Origin: Tepidamorphus sp.
GTDB lineage: Bacteria; Pseudomonadota; Alphaproteobacteria; Rhizobiales; Tepidamorphaceae
DNA length: 64,000 bases
Reading direction: 5' to 3'
NCBI GenBank assembly: GCA_028280885.1
Contig: JANQKY010000007.1
Location: 62,001-126,000, forward strand
Both the position numbers and the translations under genes were made by a program. Within the stretch, counting starts at the first letter, position 1; each line of letters begins with the position of its first letter. The notes under the pieces are model-generated. The model saw nothing but the letters and a program-made list of their open reading frames with translations. It made no database searches and had not been told where the DNA came from. Positions 18,383 through 26,629 of the stretch are shown piece after piece.

Positions 18383-18465
18383 CGCAGATAGTCGATATGA
18401 TTAGCATCAACCGTGTCAAAATACCGCTTATGATAGCCGTATTCGGAATAGGCGAACGACGCCGA

Positions 18466-18479
18466 TTGATGATAATCAA
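18466..18479 (+). promoter_or_regulatory. Perfect FNR/DNR box upstream of hemA
   Basis: TTGAT-GATA-ATCAA matches the TTGAT-N4-ATCAA consensus exactly and lies 57 bp before the hemA ATG. A lone ATCAA half-site at 18408-18412 sits nearer the divergent regulator. Oxygen- or NO-responsive control of haem synthesis is expected. Confidence 0.8.
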
Positions 18480-18535
18480 GGCGGACACCGATCGGCCGGC
18501 TACAAGTCGGCCAAGTGCAGGAGAAGGGTTCGGTG

Positions 18536-19750
18536 ATGGACGACTATTTCAAATCGCGGCTCGAAGCGTTGCGTGCCGAAGGCAACTACCGCGTCTTTAC
18601 CGACCTGTCGCGGCATCGCGGCGCGTTTCCCGCCGCCACCCGGCATGTCGACGACGAAACCCGCGATATCACCGTGTGGTGCTCGAACGACTATCTCGGC
18701 ATGGGCCAGCACCCGTCCGTGCTTGCCGCCATGCACGAGGCGATCGACCGCTATGGCGCGGGCGCCGGTGGCACACGCAACATCTCCGGCACCACCCACG
18801 AACACGTCCTTTTGGAGCGCGAGCTCGCCGACCTGCACGGCAAGGAAGCCGCCCTCCTGTTCACCTCCGGCTACGTGTCGAACTGGGCAGCGCTTGGCAC
18901 ACTGGCCTCGCAGATCCCCGGCTGCATCGTCTTTTCCGACAGCCTCAACCACGCCTCGATGATCGAGGGCATCCGCCATTCGCGGGCGCAGAAGGTGATC
19001 TGGCGCCACAACGACGTCGCCCATCTGGAGGCCTGCCTGAAGGCGGCGCCGGCCGACGCGCCGAAGCTGATCGCCTTCGAGTCCGTCTATTCCATGGACG
19101 GCGACATCGCGCCGATCGCCGAGATCTGCGATCTGGCCGATGCCTATGGCGCGATGACCTATCTCGACGAGGTCCACGCGGTCGGCCTCTACGGCCCGCG
19201 CGGCGGCGGCATCGCCGAGCGCGAGGGCCTGATGGACCGGCTCACCGTCATCGAGGGCACGCTCGGCAAGGCGTACGGCGTCGTCGGCGGTTATATCGCG
19301 GCATCCGCGGACCTCTGCGATTTCATTCGCTCCTTTGCCAGCGGCTTCATCTTCACCACCGCCCTGCCGCCGGCGGTCGCAGCCGGCGCGGCTGCCGCCG
19401 TTCGCCATCTGAAGACGTCGTCGAGCGAGCGCGACCAGCAGCAGGCCCGCGTCGCCGAGGTTCGCCGCCGGCTCGACGAAATCGGCATCCCGCATCTCGA
19501 CAATCCGAGCCACATCGTCCCGGTCATGGTCGGCGATCCCGTAAAGTGTAAGGCGCTGTCCGATCGCCTGCTTGATGAACACGGGATCTATATCCAGCCG
19601 ATCAACTATCCGACCGTGCCGAAGGGCACCGAGCGGTTGCGGATCACGCCCTCGCCGGTCCACAGCGCCGCCGATATCGATGTGCTGCTCGACGCGCTCG
19701 GTGATCTGTGGCGGCAGTGCGAACTGGCCCGCCGCAAGGTCGCGGCCTGA
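18536..19750 (+). CDS. hemA: 5-aminolevulinate synthase
   Basis: A 404-residue PLP enzyme condensing glycine and succinyl-CoA, first step of the C4 (Shemin) haem pathway of alphaproteobacteria. Conserved blocks: [19 protein letters not shown] start, [38 protein letters not shown], and the PLP lysine K245 in [14 protein letters not shown]. The ATG at 18536 is preferred to one 21 bases upstream because AGGAGAAGG lies before it and it matches the family N-terminus. Monocistronic under the FNR-type box. Confidence 0.96.
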   Translation: MDDYFKSRLEALRAEGNYRVFTDLSRHRGAFPAATRHVDDETRDITVWCSNDYLGMGQHPSVLAAMHEAIDRYGAGAGGTRNISGTTHEHVLLERELADLHGKEAALLFTSGYVSNWAALGTLASQIPGCIVFSDSLNHASMIEGIRHSRAQKVIWRHNDVAHLEACLKAAPADAPKLIAFESVYSMDGDIAPIAEICDLADAYGAMTYLDEVHAVGLYGPRGGGIAEREGLMDRLTVIEGTLGKAYGVVGGYIAASADLCDFIRSFASGFIFTTALPPAVAAGAAAAVRHLKTSSSERDQQQARVAEVRRRLDEIGIPHLDNPSHIVPVMVGDPVKCKALSDRLLDEHGIYIQPINYPTVPKGTERLRITPSPVHSAADIDVLLDALGDLWRQCELARRKVAA

Positions 19751-19802
19751 CAGTCCGGACCGTACTGATCGGCACACCTCTGCGGGCTTCGGGCCTCAGG
19801 CT

Positions 19803-20795
19803 CTACGGCGCCGGCTGTATTTCCGCGTCGAGCACGAGCCGTGCCAGCGCGACCCGGTTGTCGACCCGGGTCTTGCGATAGATCGCCTGGATGTGGTTGC
19901 GCGCGGTCGCCGGCGAGATCTCGAGGCGGCGGGCGATATGCTTGTGGCTCGCCCCGTCGGAGACCTGCCGGGCGATCTCGATTTCGCGCGCCGTCAGGCA
20001 GTCGAGCGGGCCGCGGCGCCGCACGGTCAGGTGCGACAGGCCGGAATAGCGCCGGCCGCGCAACGGCTTGACGTCGACGATCAGATCGAGCTCGTCATAG
20101 ACCTTGCGGCCCGGCGTCGAGGCGGCCTCGCGCAGGAAACCGGGCAGGGTGTTCAGCGCATCGGGGCGCAGGACGTCGCCGAAGGCTGCCGCCAGCGCCT
20201 TGGCGCCGATGAAGGCGGTGCCGGACTGATCGGTCAGGACGACGACCTCCTGGCGCGTCTCGGCATCCTCGAGCGCGCCGCGCAGCTTGGTGCGGGCGGC
20301 GGACGCCAGGTGCTCGACCCCGCAGAACAGGTATTCCTTTTCCTCGCTCGTCCAGTCCCGCGCGTTCGGGCCGCCACGATAGGCCGACAGGAAGAAGCCG
20401 GGCCGGCCGCGCGTCAGGTGTTCGGCCGCCGCCGCCATCCGGGTGAGGCCGTAGCGGTCGGCAAGCGCGACCATGCCCTCGGTCTGGCGGCTGTCGGTCC
20501 GCGCATAGGTGGCGGTCTTCTCGGAATCGGCCCGGAAGTCCCGGGCGAGCAGATCGTCCCGGCAGATCGTGTGCCAGAAGTCGGCATAGTCGTCCGGCAG
20601 GTTGCCGGCGGCAGAGGCATGGATGACGACGTCGGACCGGCCGATCGTCGCCCAGCCGCACCAATGGGCGTCCGCGCCGAGATCGTCGAGGATCCGGCCC
20701 ACGCCCCAATCGATCAGGGAAACGCAGTCGAAGGTGCCGCTCGCTTCATGCAGATCGCCGATGAAGCGACTGAACGCCGTAATTCCAACCGGCAT
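19803..20795 (-). CDS. LuxR-family regulator, probable DmfR homologue
   Basis: 330 residues with a C-terminal LuxR/GerE HTH (~265-325; LTAREIEIARQVSDGASHKHIARRLEISPATARNHI). The N-terminal two thirds has no recognisable autoinducer or receiver domain. It lies immediately downstream of the DMFase large-subunit gene in the same direction. From memory, the Paracoccus DMFase genes are controlled by a LuxR-type activator called DmfR; by synteny this is a likely equivalent, but I could not compare the sequences. Confidence 0.8.
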   Translation of the reverse strand: MPVGITAFSRFIGDLHEASGTFDCVSLIDWGVGRILDDLGADAHWCGWATIGRSDVVIHASAAGNLPDDYADFWHTICRDDLLARDFRADSEKTATYARTDSRQTEGMVALADRYGLTRMAAAAEHLTRGRPGFFLSAYRGGPNARDWTSEEKEYLFCGVEHLASAARTKLRGALEDAETRQEVVVLTDQSGTAFIGAKALAAAFGDVLRPDALNTLPGFLREAASTPGRKVYDELDLIVDVKPLRGRRYSGLSHLTVRRRGPLDCLTAREIEIARQVSDGASHKHIARRLEISPATARNHIQAIYRKTRVDNRVALARLVLDAEIQPAP

Positions 20796-20832
20796 GGTCG
20801 GACCCGTGTCGTCGTTTGCTTTTATTCCGAGC

Positions 20833-21106
20833 CTAGAGCATCGGGCGATACATCAGACGCATTCTGACGGAGTGGATTTGCGTCAGGGCCAAGCTTAGTC
20901 GCGAAGGGCGTATCTGTCGATACGGTCGAGCGGCTAAGCGCCGGCATTGGCGCAAATCCGCCCGTCCCGAAGGGCTTGTCTGCGCCGGGCGCCCGCCGGC
21001 GAAGCACCCTTGCCCGATGCGCGGCATCGCGCCGCGGTCGTTTCACCGCCGGATCGCCACAGCGCAAACAAGCAGAATGCAGCTGATGTATCGCCCGATG
21101 CTCTAG
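20833..21106. repeat. Structured inverted-repeat element, copy A
   Basis: A 274-bp element bounded by perfect 24-bp inverted repeats (20833-20856 / 21083-21106) starting CTAGAGCAT. Inner paired segments: 20859-20866/21073-21080; 20874-20882/20951-20959 (GGATTTGCG); 20893-20902/20930-20939; hairpin CGTATC/GATACG 20909-20924; 20974-20985/21062-21073; hairpin CGATGC/GCATCG 21015-21029. The same blocks, in reverse orientation, occur in copy B at 40957-41228. It carries no gene and occupies the whole gap between dmfA2 and the LuxR gene. Confidence 0.85.
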
Positions 21107-21130
21107 ACGCTACCGGATAAACCCCGTCTG

Positions 21131-23434
21131 TCAACGCCAGTGCTTTTCCTCGCCGACGAAGGCGGCGCCTGGAAGCGGACCGTCCCGGGTGAACGCGTCG
21201 AGCACGTTGCGCATGATCTGCCCGACCGAATTGTCGCCGCCATGGCAGGGCAGGGCCTGGCTCCAGGCGATCGAGCCGGCGGCGAAGACGGCGCCATTGT
21301 TCGGCGTGGTGAAGTAGATCATGTCGCCGCGCACCTGCGGATCCTGGGTGCCGCCGCGGCCGGGAAACGCATAGGTGATCTCCTCGCTGACCAGCGGATA
21401 GTTGTCGGAATGGCCGTGGCTTGCCGCGACAAGCAGCGTATGCGGCGGCGTGCCCAGCGCCAGTTCGTAGCGGTCGAGCTCGATGCCGGCCGCACCGCCC
21501 TGGGCAAGGCCGAAATCGCCGATCAGCTCCGTCTCGCCGATCCCCTCGAAGATCCAGGCCGCCCGCTTGTGGAAGCTGTCCGGCATCCGTTCGAACGGCT
21601 GGCTCTCGTCCATGCCTTCGGTGGTGAAGCCCAGGCCGACGATCTTCTGCGGCGCCCGGCCGCGCGAGCGCCACAGGCCGGAACGCTCGCCGGTCGAGGC
21701 GAGATAGCCCTCGCCGGCCTCCGCCTGCCAGGCGCGCGAGCCGACATCGAGCTTGCGCACCTCGATGCAGGCCGGATCGCCGTCGCACAGCGACGTCACC
21801 CAGTAATAGCCGTTGCCGCCGATATAGAGGAGCCGCCCGCCCCCGGTCAGGTAGTCCTCCGTGGCATCCATCATCTCCTCGGAATAATATTCCGGATGGG
21901 TGCAGTTGATCACCGCCTTGTAGGGCCGAAGCGCCTCGACGCCCTCGCGGTGCAGGTCGTGGTCGCTCAGCAGCTCGTAGTCGTAGCCGGACTGGTCCAT
22001 CCACCAGATCAGCGACAGGTCGGCCGGCAGCGCCCAGGGAAAGGTCATGCCCGGCATCCGGTATTTCGGCCGCATGTTGATGATCGGCCGGCGCCAGGAC
22101 GAGTAGCAGACCCCGGCCCCGTCGGAATGATGGTCGTAGGTCGACAGGCCGAACTCCTCGAGCTTCTTGAACTCGATGTCCTCCGGCACCAGCACCGGCG
22201 TGTGCGCGGTAATCGCCTGGGCGGTATGGGCCTCGAAGGCGAGATGCTCGTTGGCATAGGCGAGATAGGTGAAGGTCGACATCAAAATGGCGATCCGCGC
22301 GCGCGGCGCGGCCGGGCGGATGATCACCGGAACGTGGTCCTCCGCACCACCGGCCCGCAATCGCAGCGCATAGACGCCGCTCCTGATATCCTCGGGCGGC
22401 GTCCAGGTCACCGTCGGCTCCCACTCGCAATCGATCAGCGCGTCGTCATGGAAGGCGATGCCGCCATATTGCGTCGGATCGAGGCGGAAACTGTCCTCCC
22501 GGCCCCGCCAGTTCCAGCCGGTCATGGCGCGGATCGGCCGGTTGTGGCCGGTGGCGTTCATGCCATGCGGCCCGGTATCGACGATCACGTCGCCGATGCC
22601 CCGGTCGGTATAGCCTTGCGCCGTGTCCCAATAGGCCAGGATGCCGGCATCCGGCACGGATCCTGTCGCCATCGCCTCGATCTCGGCGCGTTCGAGCACC
22701 CGGTCGTAGAGGCCGCAGCGGTCGATCTTGCCGTTGAAGATCATCGAGACGAAATCGCCGCGCGTCGGATTGTTCTCGTGCGACCCGGCGATCAGGAACG
22801 ATGCCCCGGCGACCGCCGGCCGGACCCGCAGGGTCTCGGAGACGTGGCTGTCGTGATCAAAGGGGACGACCGGCCCGATATGCGAGTTCCAGCGGTTGAC
22901 GACGCCGATCTGGTGCAGCCGCGCCGCGCCGGTTGCCGGATCGTAGGTCGCTGCGACGAAGTGCCAGACCTTCGGCACCAGCGCGACTTCGGCGGTGACG
23001 TGATCGACGGTTTCGCCATCGCCGACCCAGAATTCCAGATGGCCGTCCGGATTGACGCCAAGCCCGTAGCCCTTCGAGGAATTGACCGACCAGGAGCCAA
23101 GCAGCGTCTGGCGCCGCTTGCCGGGCGTGGTCGCGTAGAAGAAGGCGTGCAGCGTGAAGGCGCCCGGCGCGGCGAGCCGGCCATCGCCGTCATCGACCGA
23201 GGCAAACGAGCCGAGCTGCGTATATTGCCGACGCACCGTCAATACGCCCGGCACATCGGTCTCGACCTCTTCCTCGACGAAGCCCGGTCCTTCCGGATTC
23301 TCGTCGCCATGGACGAGGCGGACGATCTGCGCCTCGACCTCTTTCGTGCCCTCCACGGACACCATGAAGTCGATCGGTTTGCCCGCCCGGGCAGCGAGCG
23401 GATCACAATAGCCGAAGATACGGACGTCGGTCAT
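21131..23434 (-). CDS. dmfA2: N,N-dimethylformamidase-type large (beta) subunit
   Basis: 767 residues, the size of the DMFase large subunit. A LamG-like domain (~80-260) precedes the C-terminal catalytic domain. From memory, Paracoccus DMFase uses a mononuclear iron held by Y399, Y440 and E521; with a constant shift of 6-7, Y393 (TYLAYANE), Y433 (STYDHHSDG) and E515 (CTHPEYYS) fall at equivalent positions. The enzyme hydrolyses N-substituted formamides to amine and formate. It needs the small subunit, found at the 3' end of the preceding reading frame. Confidence 0.9.
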   Translation of the reverse strand: MTDVRIFGYCDPLAARAGKPIDFMVSVEGTKEVEAQIVRLVHGDENPEGPGFVEEEVETDVPGVLTVRRQYTQLGSFASVDDGDGRLAAPGAFTLHAFFYATTPGKRRQTLLGSWSVNSSKGYGLGVNPDGHLEFWVGDGETVDHVTAEVALVPKVWHFVAATYDPATGAARLHQIGVVNRWNSHIGPVVPFDHDSHVSETLRVRPAVAGASFLIAGSHENNPTRGDFVSMIFNGKIDRCGLYDRVLERAEIEAMATGSVPDAGILAYWDTAQGYTDRGIGDVIVDTGPHGMNATGHNRPIRAMTGWNWRGREDSFRLDPTQYGGIAFHDDALIDCEWEPTVTWTPPEDIRSGVYALRLRAGGAEDHVPVIIRPAAPRARIAILMSTFTYLAYANEHLAFEAHTAQAITAHTPVLVPEDIEFKKLEEFGLSTYDHHSDGAGVCYSSWRRPIINMRPKYRMPGMTFPWALPADLSLIWWMDQSGYDYELLSDHDLHREGVEALRPYKAVINCTHPEYYSEEMMDATEDYLTGGGRLLYIGGNGYYWVTSLCDGDPACIEVRKLDVGSRAWQAEAGEGYLASTGERSGLWRSRGRAPQKIVGLGFTTEGMDESQPFERMPDSFHKRAAWIFEGIGETELIGDFGLAQGGAAGIELDRYELALGTPPHTLLVAASHGHSDNYPLVSEEITYAFPGRGGTQDPQVRGDMIYFTTPNNGAVFAAGSIAWSQALPCHGGDNSVGQIMRNVLDAFTRDGPLPGAAFVGEEKHWR

Positions 23435-23439
23435 GAGGC

Positions 23440-23805
23440 CTAGCTTTCCAGGAGGTCGTTGACGCGCAGGAGGAAGACGGCGTGATAGGCCTCCGACAGG
23501 CTTGCGTATTCCTTGTCGTCGACGACGCGCGGCGGCGCGCCGCGTTCGCCCGACAGCGCCATGATGCGGAAGCGGTCCCAGGCGCCGTCGACGCGAAGGA
23601 TCGCGTATTTGTCGGGCATGTCGCCGCGCCGGAAGAAATTCAGCACCCGTTCCAGCGTGTCGGAATGGCGGCCGAGCGGCGCCTGCCGGTGCTCCTCGAT
23701 CAGTTCCGGCGTGATGAAGGTCTTCAACTCGTCACGCAGGCGCTTGTTGAAGCGGCGATAGTAGATTTCCTGCTTGTCGGCGATTTCGGTCGCTTCCTCG
23801 GGCAT
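23440..23805 (-). CDS. dmfA1: DMFase small subunit domain, possible internal translation start
   Basis: This marks the part of the larger frame corresponding to the DMFase small subunit: 121 residues from ATG at 23805, close to the ~130 residues of the known free subunit. AAAGGGGG lies about 8 bases upstream of that ATG, a usable ribosome site inside the permease gene. The stop is six bases from the large-subunit ATG, the order seen in known DMFase operons (small then large). Whether it is made separately is not known. Confidence 0.6.
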   Translation of the reverse strand: MPEEATEIADKQEIYYRRFNKRLRDELKTFITPELIEEHRQAPLGRHSDTLERVLNFFRRGDMPDKYAILRVDGAWDRFRIMALSGERGAPPRVVDDKEYASLSEAYHAVFLLRVNDLLES

Positions 23806-24996
23806 CACTTCGCCCCCTTTCTCCGTGCGCAAGGCACGGCGTTCGCCCTTCTTGCGGTTGCGGAAGTTGCGGAATTGCTGGCGCGCCCCGGTCAGGCCCT
23901 CATGGGCGAACACGGTGACGAGCAGCATGATCGCGGCGATCAGGATGATGCGCAGCGGGCCCAGTTCGATGAGCCCCTTGTCGATGACGATGACGATCGC
24001 AGCGCCCAGCACCGCGCCTTCGGAGCGGCCGAGCCCGCCGATCACCATCATCGCAAACAAGAGCAGCAACTGGTCGAGCGAGAACACCGACGGCGAGATC
24101 GACCGGTAATACATCGCGTAGAAGGCGCCGCAGACGCCGAGCGCCGCAGACGAGATAAGGAAGACGTAGAGGCGGGCGCGGCGGAAATCGATGCCGCAGG
24201 CCTCCGAGAACGCCTCGTCCTCGCGCGACATCTTGGCCGCCCGCAGAAGCAGGCCGAGCCGTTCCGAATTGACCAGCCGGAAGACGAGCAGGGCCGCCAG
24301 CAGCAACAGGAACGCGCCGGCGAACCCCAGCAACAGGCCCTCGCGCTGCAGGAACCAGTCTTCGGGGATGAAGCTGCCGACCTTGTTGATCGAGCCGTTC
24401 ATCGGCGCGAGCGCCCTGAGTTGCGTAACGAAGATCCGGCAGATCTCGGCAACGCCCATGGTCAGGAGCGCGTAGTAGAGCCCGTCGAGCCGGGTCGAGG
24501 GCAGGGCGAGAATGCCGCCGATCGCAAAGCCGACCAGCGGCCCGACCAGGAACATCAGCGGCCAGGGCAGGCCGAGATAGACATTGGCCGCCGCCGCCGC
24601 GTAGCCGGCCATGCCGACGACCGCCAGCGTCGCCAGCGAGAAGATGCCGGCGGTGCCGATGATCAGCGTCCACAGCACGTTGATCGCCGCGAACATGCAG
24701 AAGATCGCCGCGACATTGATCATCGGGTTCGGCAGGAACGGCGTGACGACCACCAGCCCGCCGAGCCCGAGCGTCCACCACAGCGGCATCTTGTCGGCGA
24801 GGATGCGCTCGCGGGCGAGATTGCGCGGATTGTAGACGCCGCGCCATTTCAGCCAATGGCGGCGGGTGAACGGCACGCGCACGCGCGACCATTCCGCGGG
24901 GCCGTCGGGCTTCAGCCGATAATCGTGATGCCGCCGCCCGACCTTGTGGAGCTTCTTGTCTGGTCTTTCGGAGGTTCTGGCGGTCGTTTCGGGCAT
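23440..24996 (-). CDS. LivM-type ABC permease fused to a DMFase small (alpha) subunit
   Basis: 518 residues. Residues ~1-50 are a soluble lead (RLKPDGPAEWSRVRVPF), ~70-385 a LivM branched-chain-type permease, and ~398-518 a soluble domain reading YYRRFNKRLRDELKTF, TPELIEEHRQAPLGRHSD, LERVLNFFRRG and EAYHAVFLLRVNDL, which matches the DMFase small subunit. Usual LivM proteins end near residue 350-390. No stop interrupts the frame. A Met codon at 23805 preceded by AAAGGGGG could also start a free 121-residue subunit, so both products may be made. Confidence 0.85.
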   Translation of the reverse strand: MPETTARTSERPDKKLHKVGRRHHDYRLKPDGPAEWSRVRVPFTRRHWLKWRGVYNPRNLARERILADKMPLWWTLGLGGLVVVTPFLPNPMINVAAIFCMFAAINVLWTLIIGTAGIFSLATLAVVGMAGYAAAAANVYLGLPWPLMFLVGPLVGFAIGGILALPSTRLDGLYYALLTMGVAEICRIFVTQLRALAPMNGSINKVGSFIPEDWFLQREGLLLGFAGAFLLLLAALLVFRLVNSERLGLLLRAAKMSREDEAFSEACGIDFRRARLYVFLISSAALGVCGAFYAMYYRSISPSVFSLDQLLLLFAMMVIGGLGRSEGAVLGAAIVIVIDKGLIELGPLRIILIAAIMLLVTVFAHEGLTGARQQFRNFRNRKKGERRALRTEKGGEVMPEEATEIADKQEIYYRRFNKRLRDELKTFITPELIEEHRQAPLGRHSDTLERVLNFFRRGDMPDKYAILRVDGAWDRFRIMALSGERGAPPRVVDDKEYASLSEAYHAVFLLRVNDLLES

Positions 24997-25000
24997 CGGC

Positions 25001-25927
25001 CTACTCCCGTGTATCGTCGAGCAGGCCGCCGAGACCGCGCGGCCGGATGATCAGCACCGTGATGATGAAGGCGAACTGCACGAACATCACATAGCGCTGG
25101 CCGAGGAAGGGAATGATCCCGGTAAAGGCTTCCAGATAGCCGATCAGCAGGGCGCCGAGCACCGCGCCGGGCACGCTGCCGAGCCCGCCGAGGAGCGCGA
25201 TGGTCAGGCCCTTGATCAGCGGGATCGCGCCGGCGGTGGGGCTGACGAAGATCGTCTGCGACAGCAGAGCCGCGGCCATGCCGGCAAGCGCGCCGGTCAC
25301 CACCATCACCGGCAGCGCCGTCCAGCGCACCGAGACGCCAGACAGCGCGGCGCCTTCCGCGTTCTGCATCATCGCGCGGATCTCAAGCCCCTTGCGACTG
25401 TGTCTGAGCCAGCCGAGCACAAGCCCGAGTAATACGGCGGTGCAGAGGATCGTGCCGGCCTGGTCGTAGCGGATCGAGACGCCGAACATCTCGAAGCGGC
25501 CGAAGCCGAAGATCTTGGGCAGGCCGCGATTGCGCGGTCCGAAGAAGAACAGCAGCGCCTGAACCGTCGCGATATTGATCGCCAGCGTGATGATCAGGCT
25601 GCGCACCGCGAAATTCGGCTTGTCGTGGATCGGCAGGAAGGCGAGCAGATAGATCAGCACGCCCATCAGCGCGCCGGCGGCAAGCGCCACGCCGACGACG
25701 ACGCCGGCCGTCGCCAGCGAGGCGATCAACCCCTTGCCGAAGGCCGCCGCGATCACCGGCTTCATGGCGGCAGACGCCAGCCAGGCGGCATAGCCGGACA
25801 CGGCGAAGGTCGCGCCATGCGCCATGTTGATCATGCCGACGCTCGACCACAGGATCGAGATGCCGATCGCCATAAGGCCGTAGATCGCCGCCAGATTGAG
25901 GCCGTAGATGATGACGCCGAAATCCAT
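25001..25927 (-). CDS. livH: ABC transporter permease, LivH type (DMFase locus)
   Basis: 308 residues, eight or so membrane helices. It carries the LivH hallmarks: the start LNLAAIYGLMAIGISILWSSVGMINMAHG, RSLIITLAINIA, the EAA-like KGLEIRAMMQNAEGAALSGV and LLGGLGSVPGAVLGALLIG. It pairs with the LivM-type fusion protein four bases downstream to form the membrane channel for the amide-like substrate. Confidence 0.92.
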   Translation of the reverse strand: MDFGVIIYGLNLAAIYGLMAIGISILWSSVGMINMAHGATFAVSGYAAWLASAAMKPVIAAAFGKGLIASLATAGVVVGVALAAGALMGVLIYLLAFLPIHDKPNFAVRSLIITLAINIATVQALLFFFGPRNRGLPKIFGFGRFEMFGVSIRYDQAGTILCTAVLLGLVLGWLRHSRKGLEIRAMMQNAEGAALSGVSVRWTALPVMVVTGALAGMAAALLSQTIFVSPTAGAIPLIKGLTIALLGGLGSVPGAVLGALLIGYLEAFTGIIPFLGQRYVMFVQFAFIITVLIIRPRGLGGLLDDTRE

Positions 25928-25930
25928 ACT

Positions 25931-26629
25931 CTAACTCAATTCCACATGGCCGACTTCGCCGCGCATGCGACCGGCATGCATGCCGATCATCCGGTCGACA
26001 TGGCCGGACAGCAGCGTGACGTTCTGCTCGGCGATGATCATGCCGCGACCTTCCATCTTCAAAGACCAGATCGCGTCCATCACGGCGGCCGAGATCTTCG
26101 GCGCCAGGCCCAGCGACGGCTCGTCGATCAGGTAGAGATCGGCCTCGACCATCAGCATCCGGCCGAGCGAGACCATGCGGCGCTCGCCGCCGGACAGTTT
26201 GCCGACCAGCGAACCCTCCAGCTTGCGCAACGGCGGGAAGATCTCCAGGACCCGCTCGCGCCGCTGCCGCCGCTCGCGCCAGGCGGTCCGGGTGAACGCG
26301 CCGCAATCGAGATGCTGGCGAACCGTGAGGCCGGGAAAGATCGCATCGCCCTGCGGCGCCATGGCAATCCCTAAGCGGATGATGCCCGAGGTGCGGCGCC
26401 CGGCCCCCAGCGACCGGATGCCGCCGATCTCGGTGCCCTCAAACCGGATCGAGCCCTGCTGCCAGCCGACCATATGGGTGATCGCGCGGAACAGGGTCGT
26501 CTTGCCGTGGCCGTTCAGGCCGACGAGGCCGATGCGCTCGCCGGGACGCACGGTCAGGTCCACCTCATGCAGGACGCGCAAGGGACCGTAGCCGGCTGTC
26601 AGGCCCCGGATTTCCAGGAGTTCGGCCAT
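25931..26629 (-). CDS. livF: ABC transporter ATPase, LivF type (DMFase locus)
   Basis: 232 residues. Walker A is GLNGHGKTT, the signature is LSGGERRMVSLGR and Walker B is DLYLIDEPSLGL, followed by the H-loop region. The start overlaps the stop of the other ATPase gene by one base. It is one half of the ATPase dimer energising the LivH/LivM channel. Confidence 0.93.
   Translation of the reverse strand: MAELLEIRGLTAGYGPLRVLHEVDLTVRPGERIGLVGLNGHGKTTLFRAITHMVGWQQGSIRFEGTEIGGIRSLGAGRRTSGIIRLGIAMAPQGDAIFPGLTVRQHLDCGAFTRTAWRERRQRRERVLEIFPPLRKLEGSLVGKLSGGERRMVSLGRMLMVEADLYLIDEPSLGLAPKISAAVMDAIWSLKMEGRGMIIAEQNVTLLSGHVDRMIGMHAGRMRGEVGHVELS

Noticed and set aside
21140..23443. 767-residue open frame on the + strand opposite the DMFase large subunit
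   Set aside because: It mirrors the real gene almost base for base, is rich in R, A, D and G with no recognisable motif, and arises from high GC at third positions. The minus-strand protein has clear DMFase motifs.
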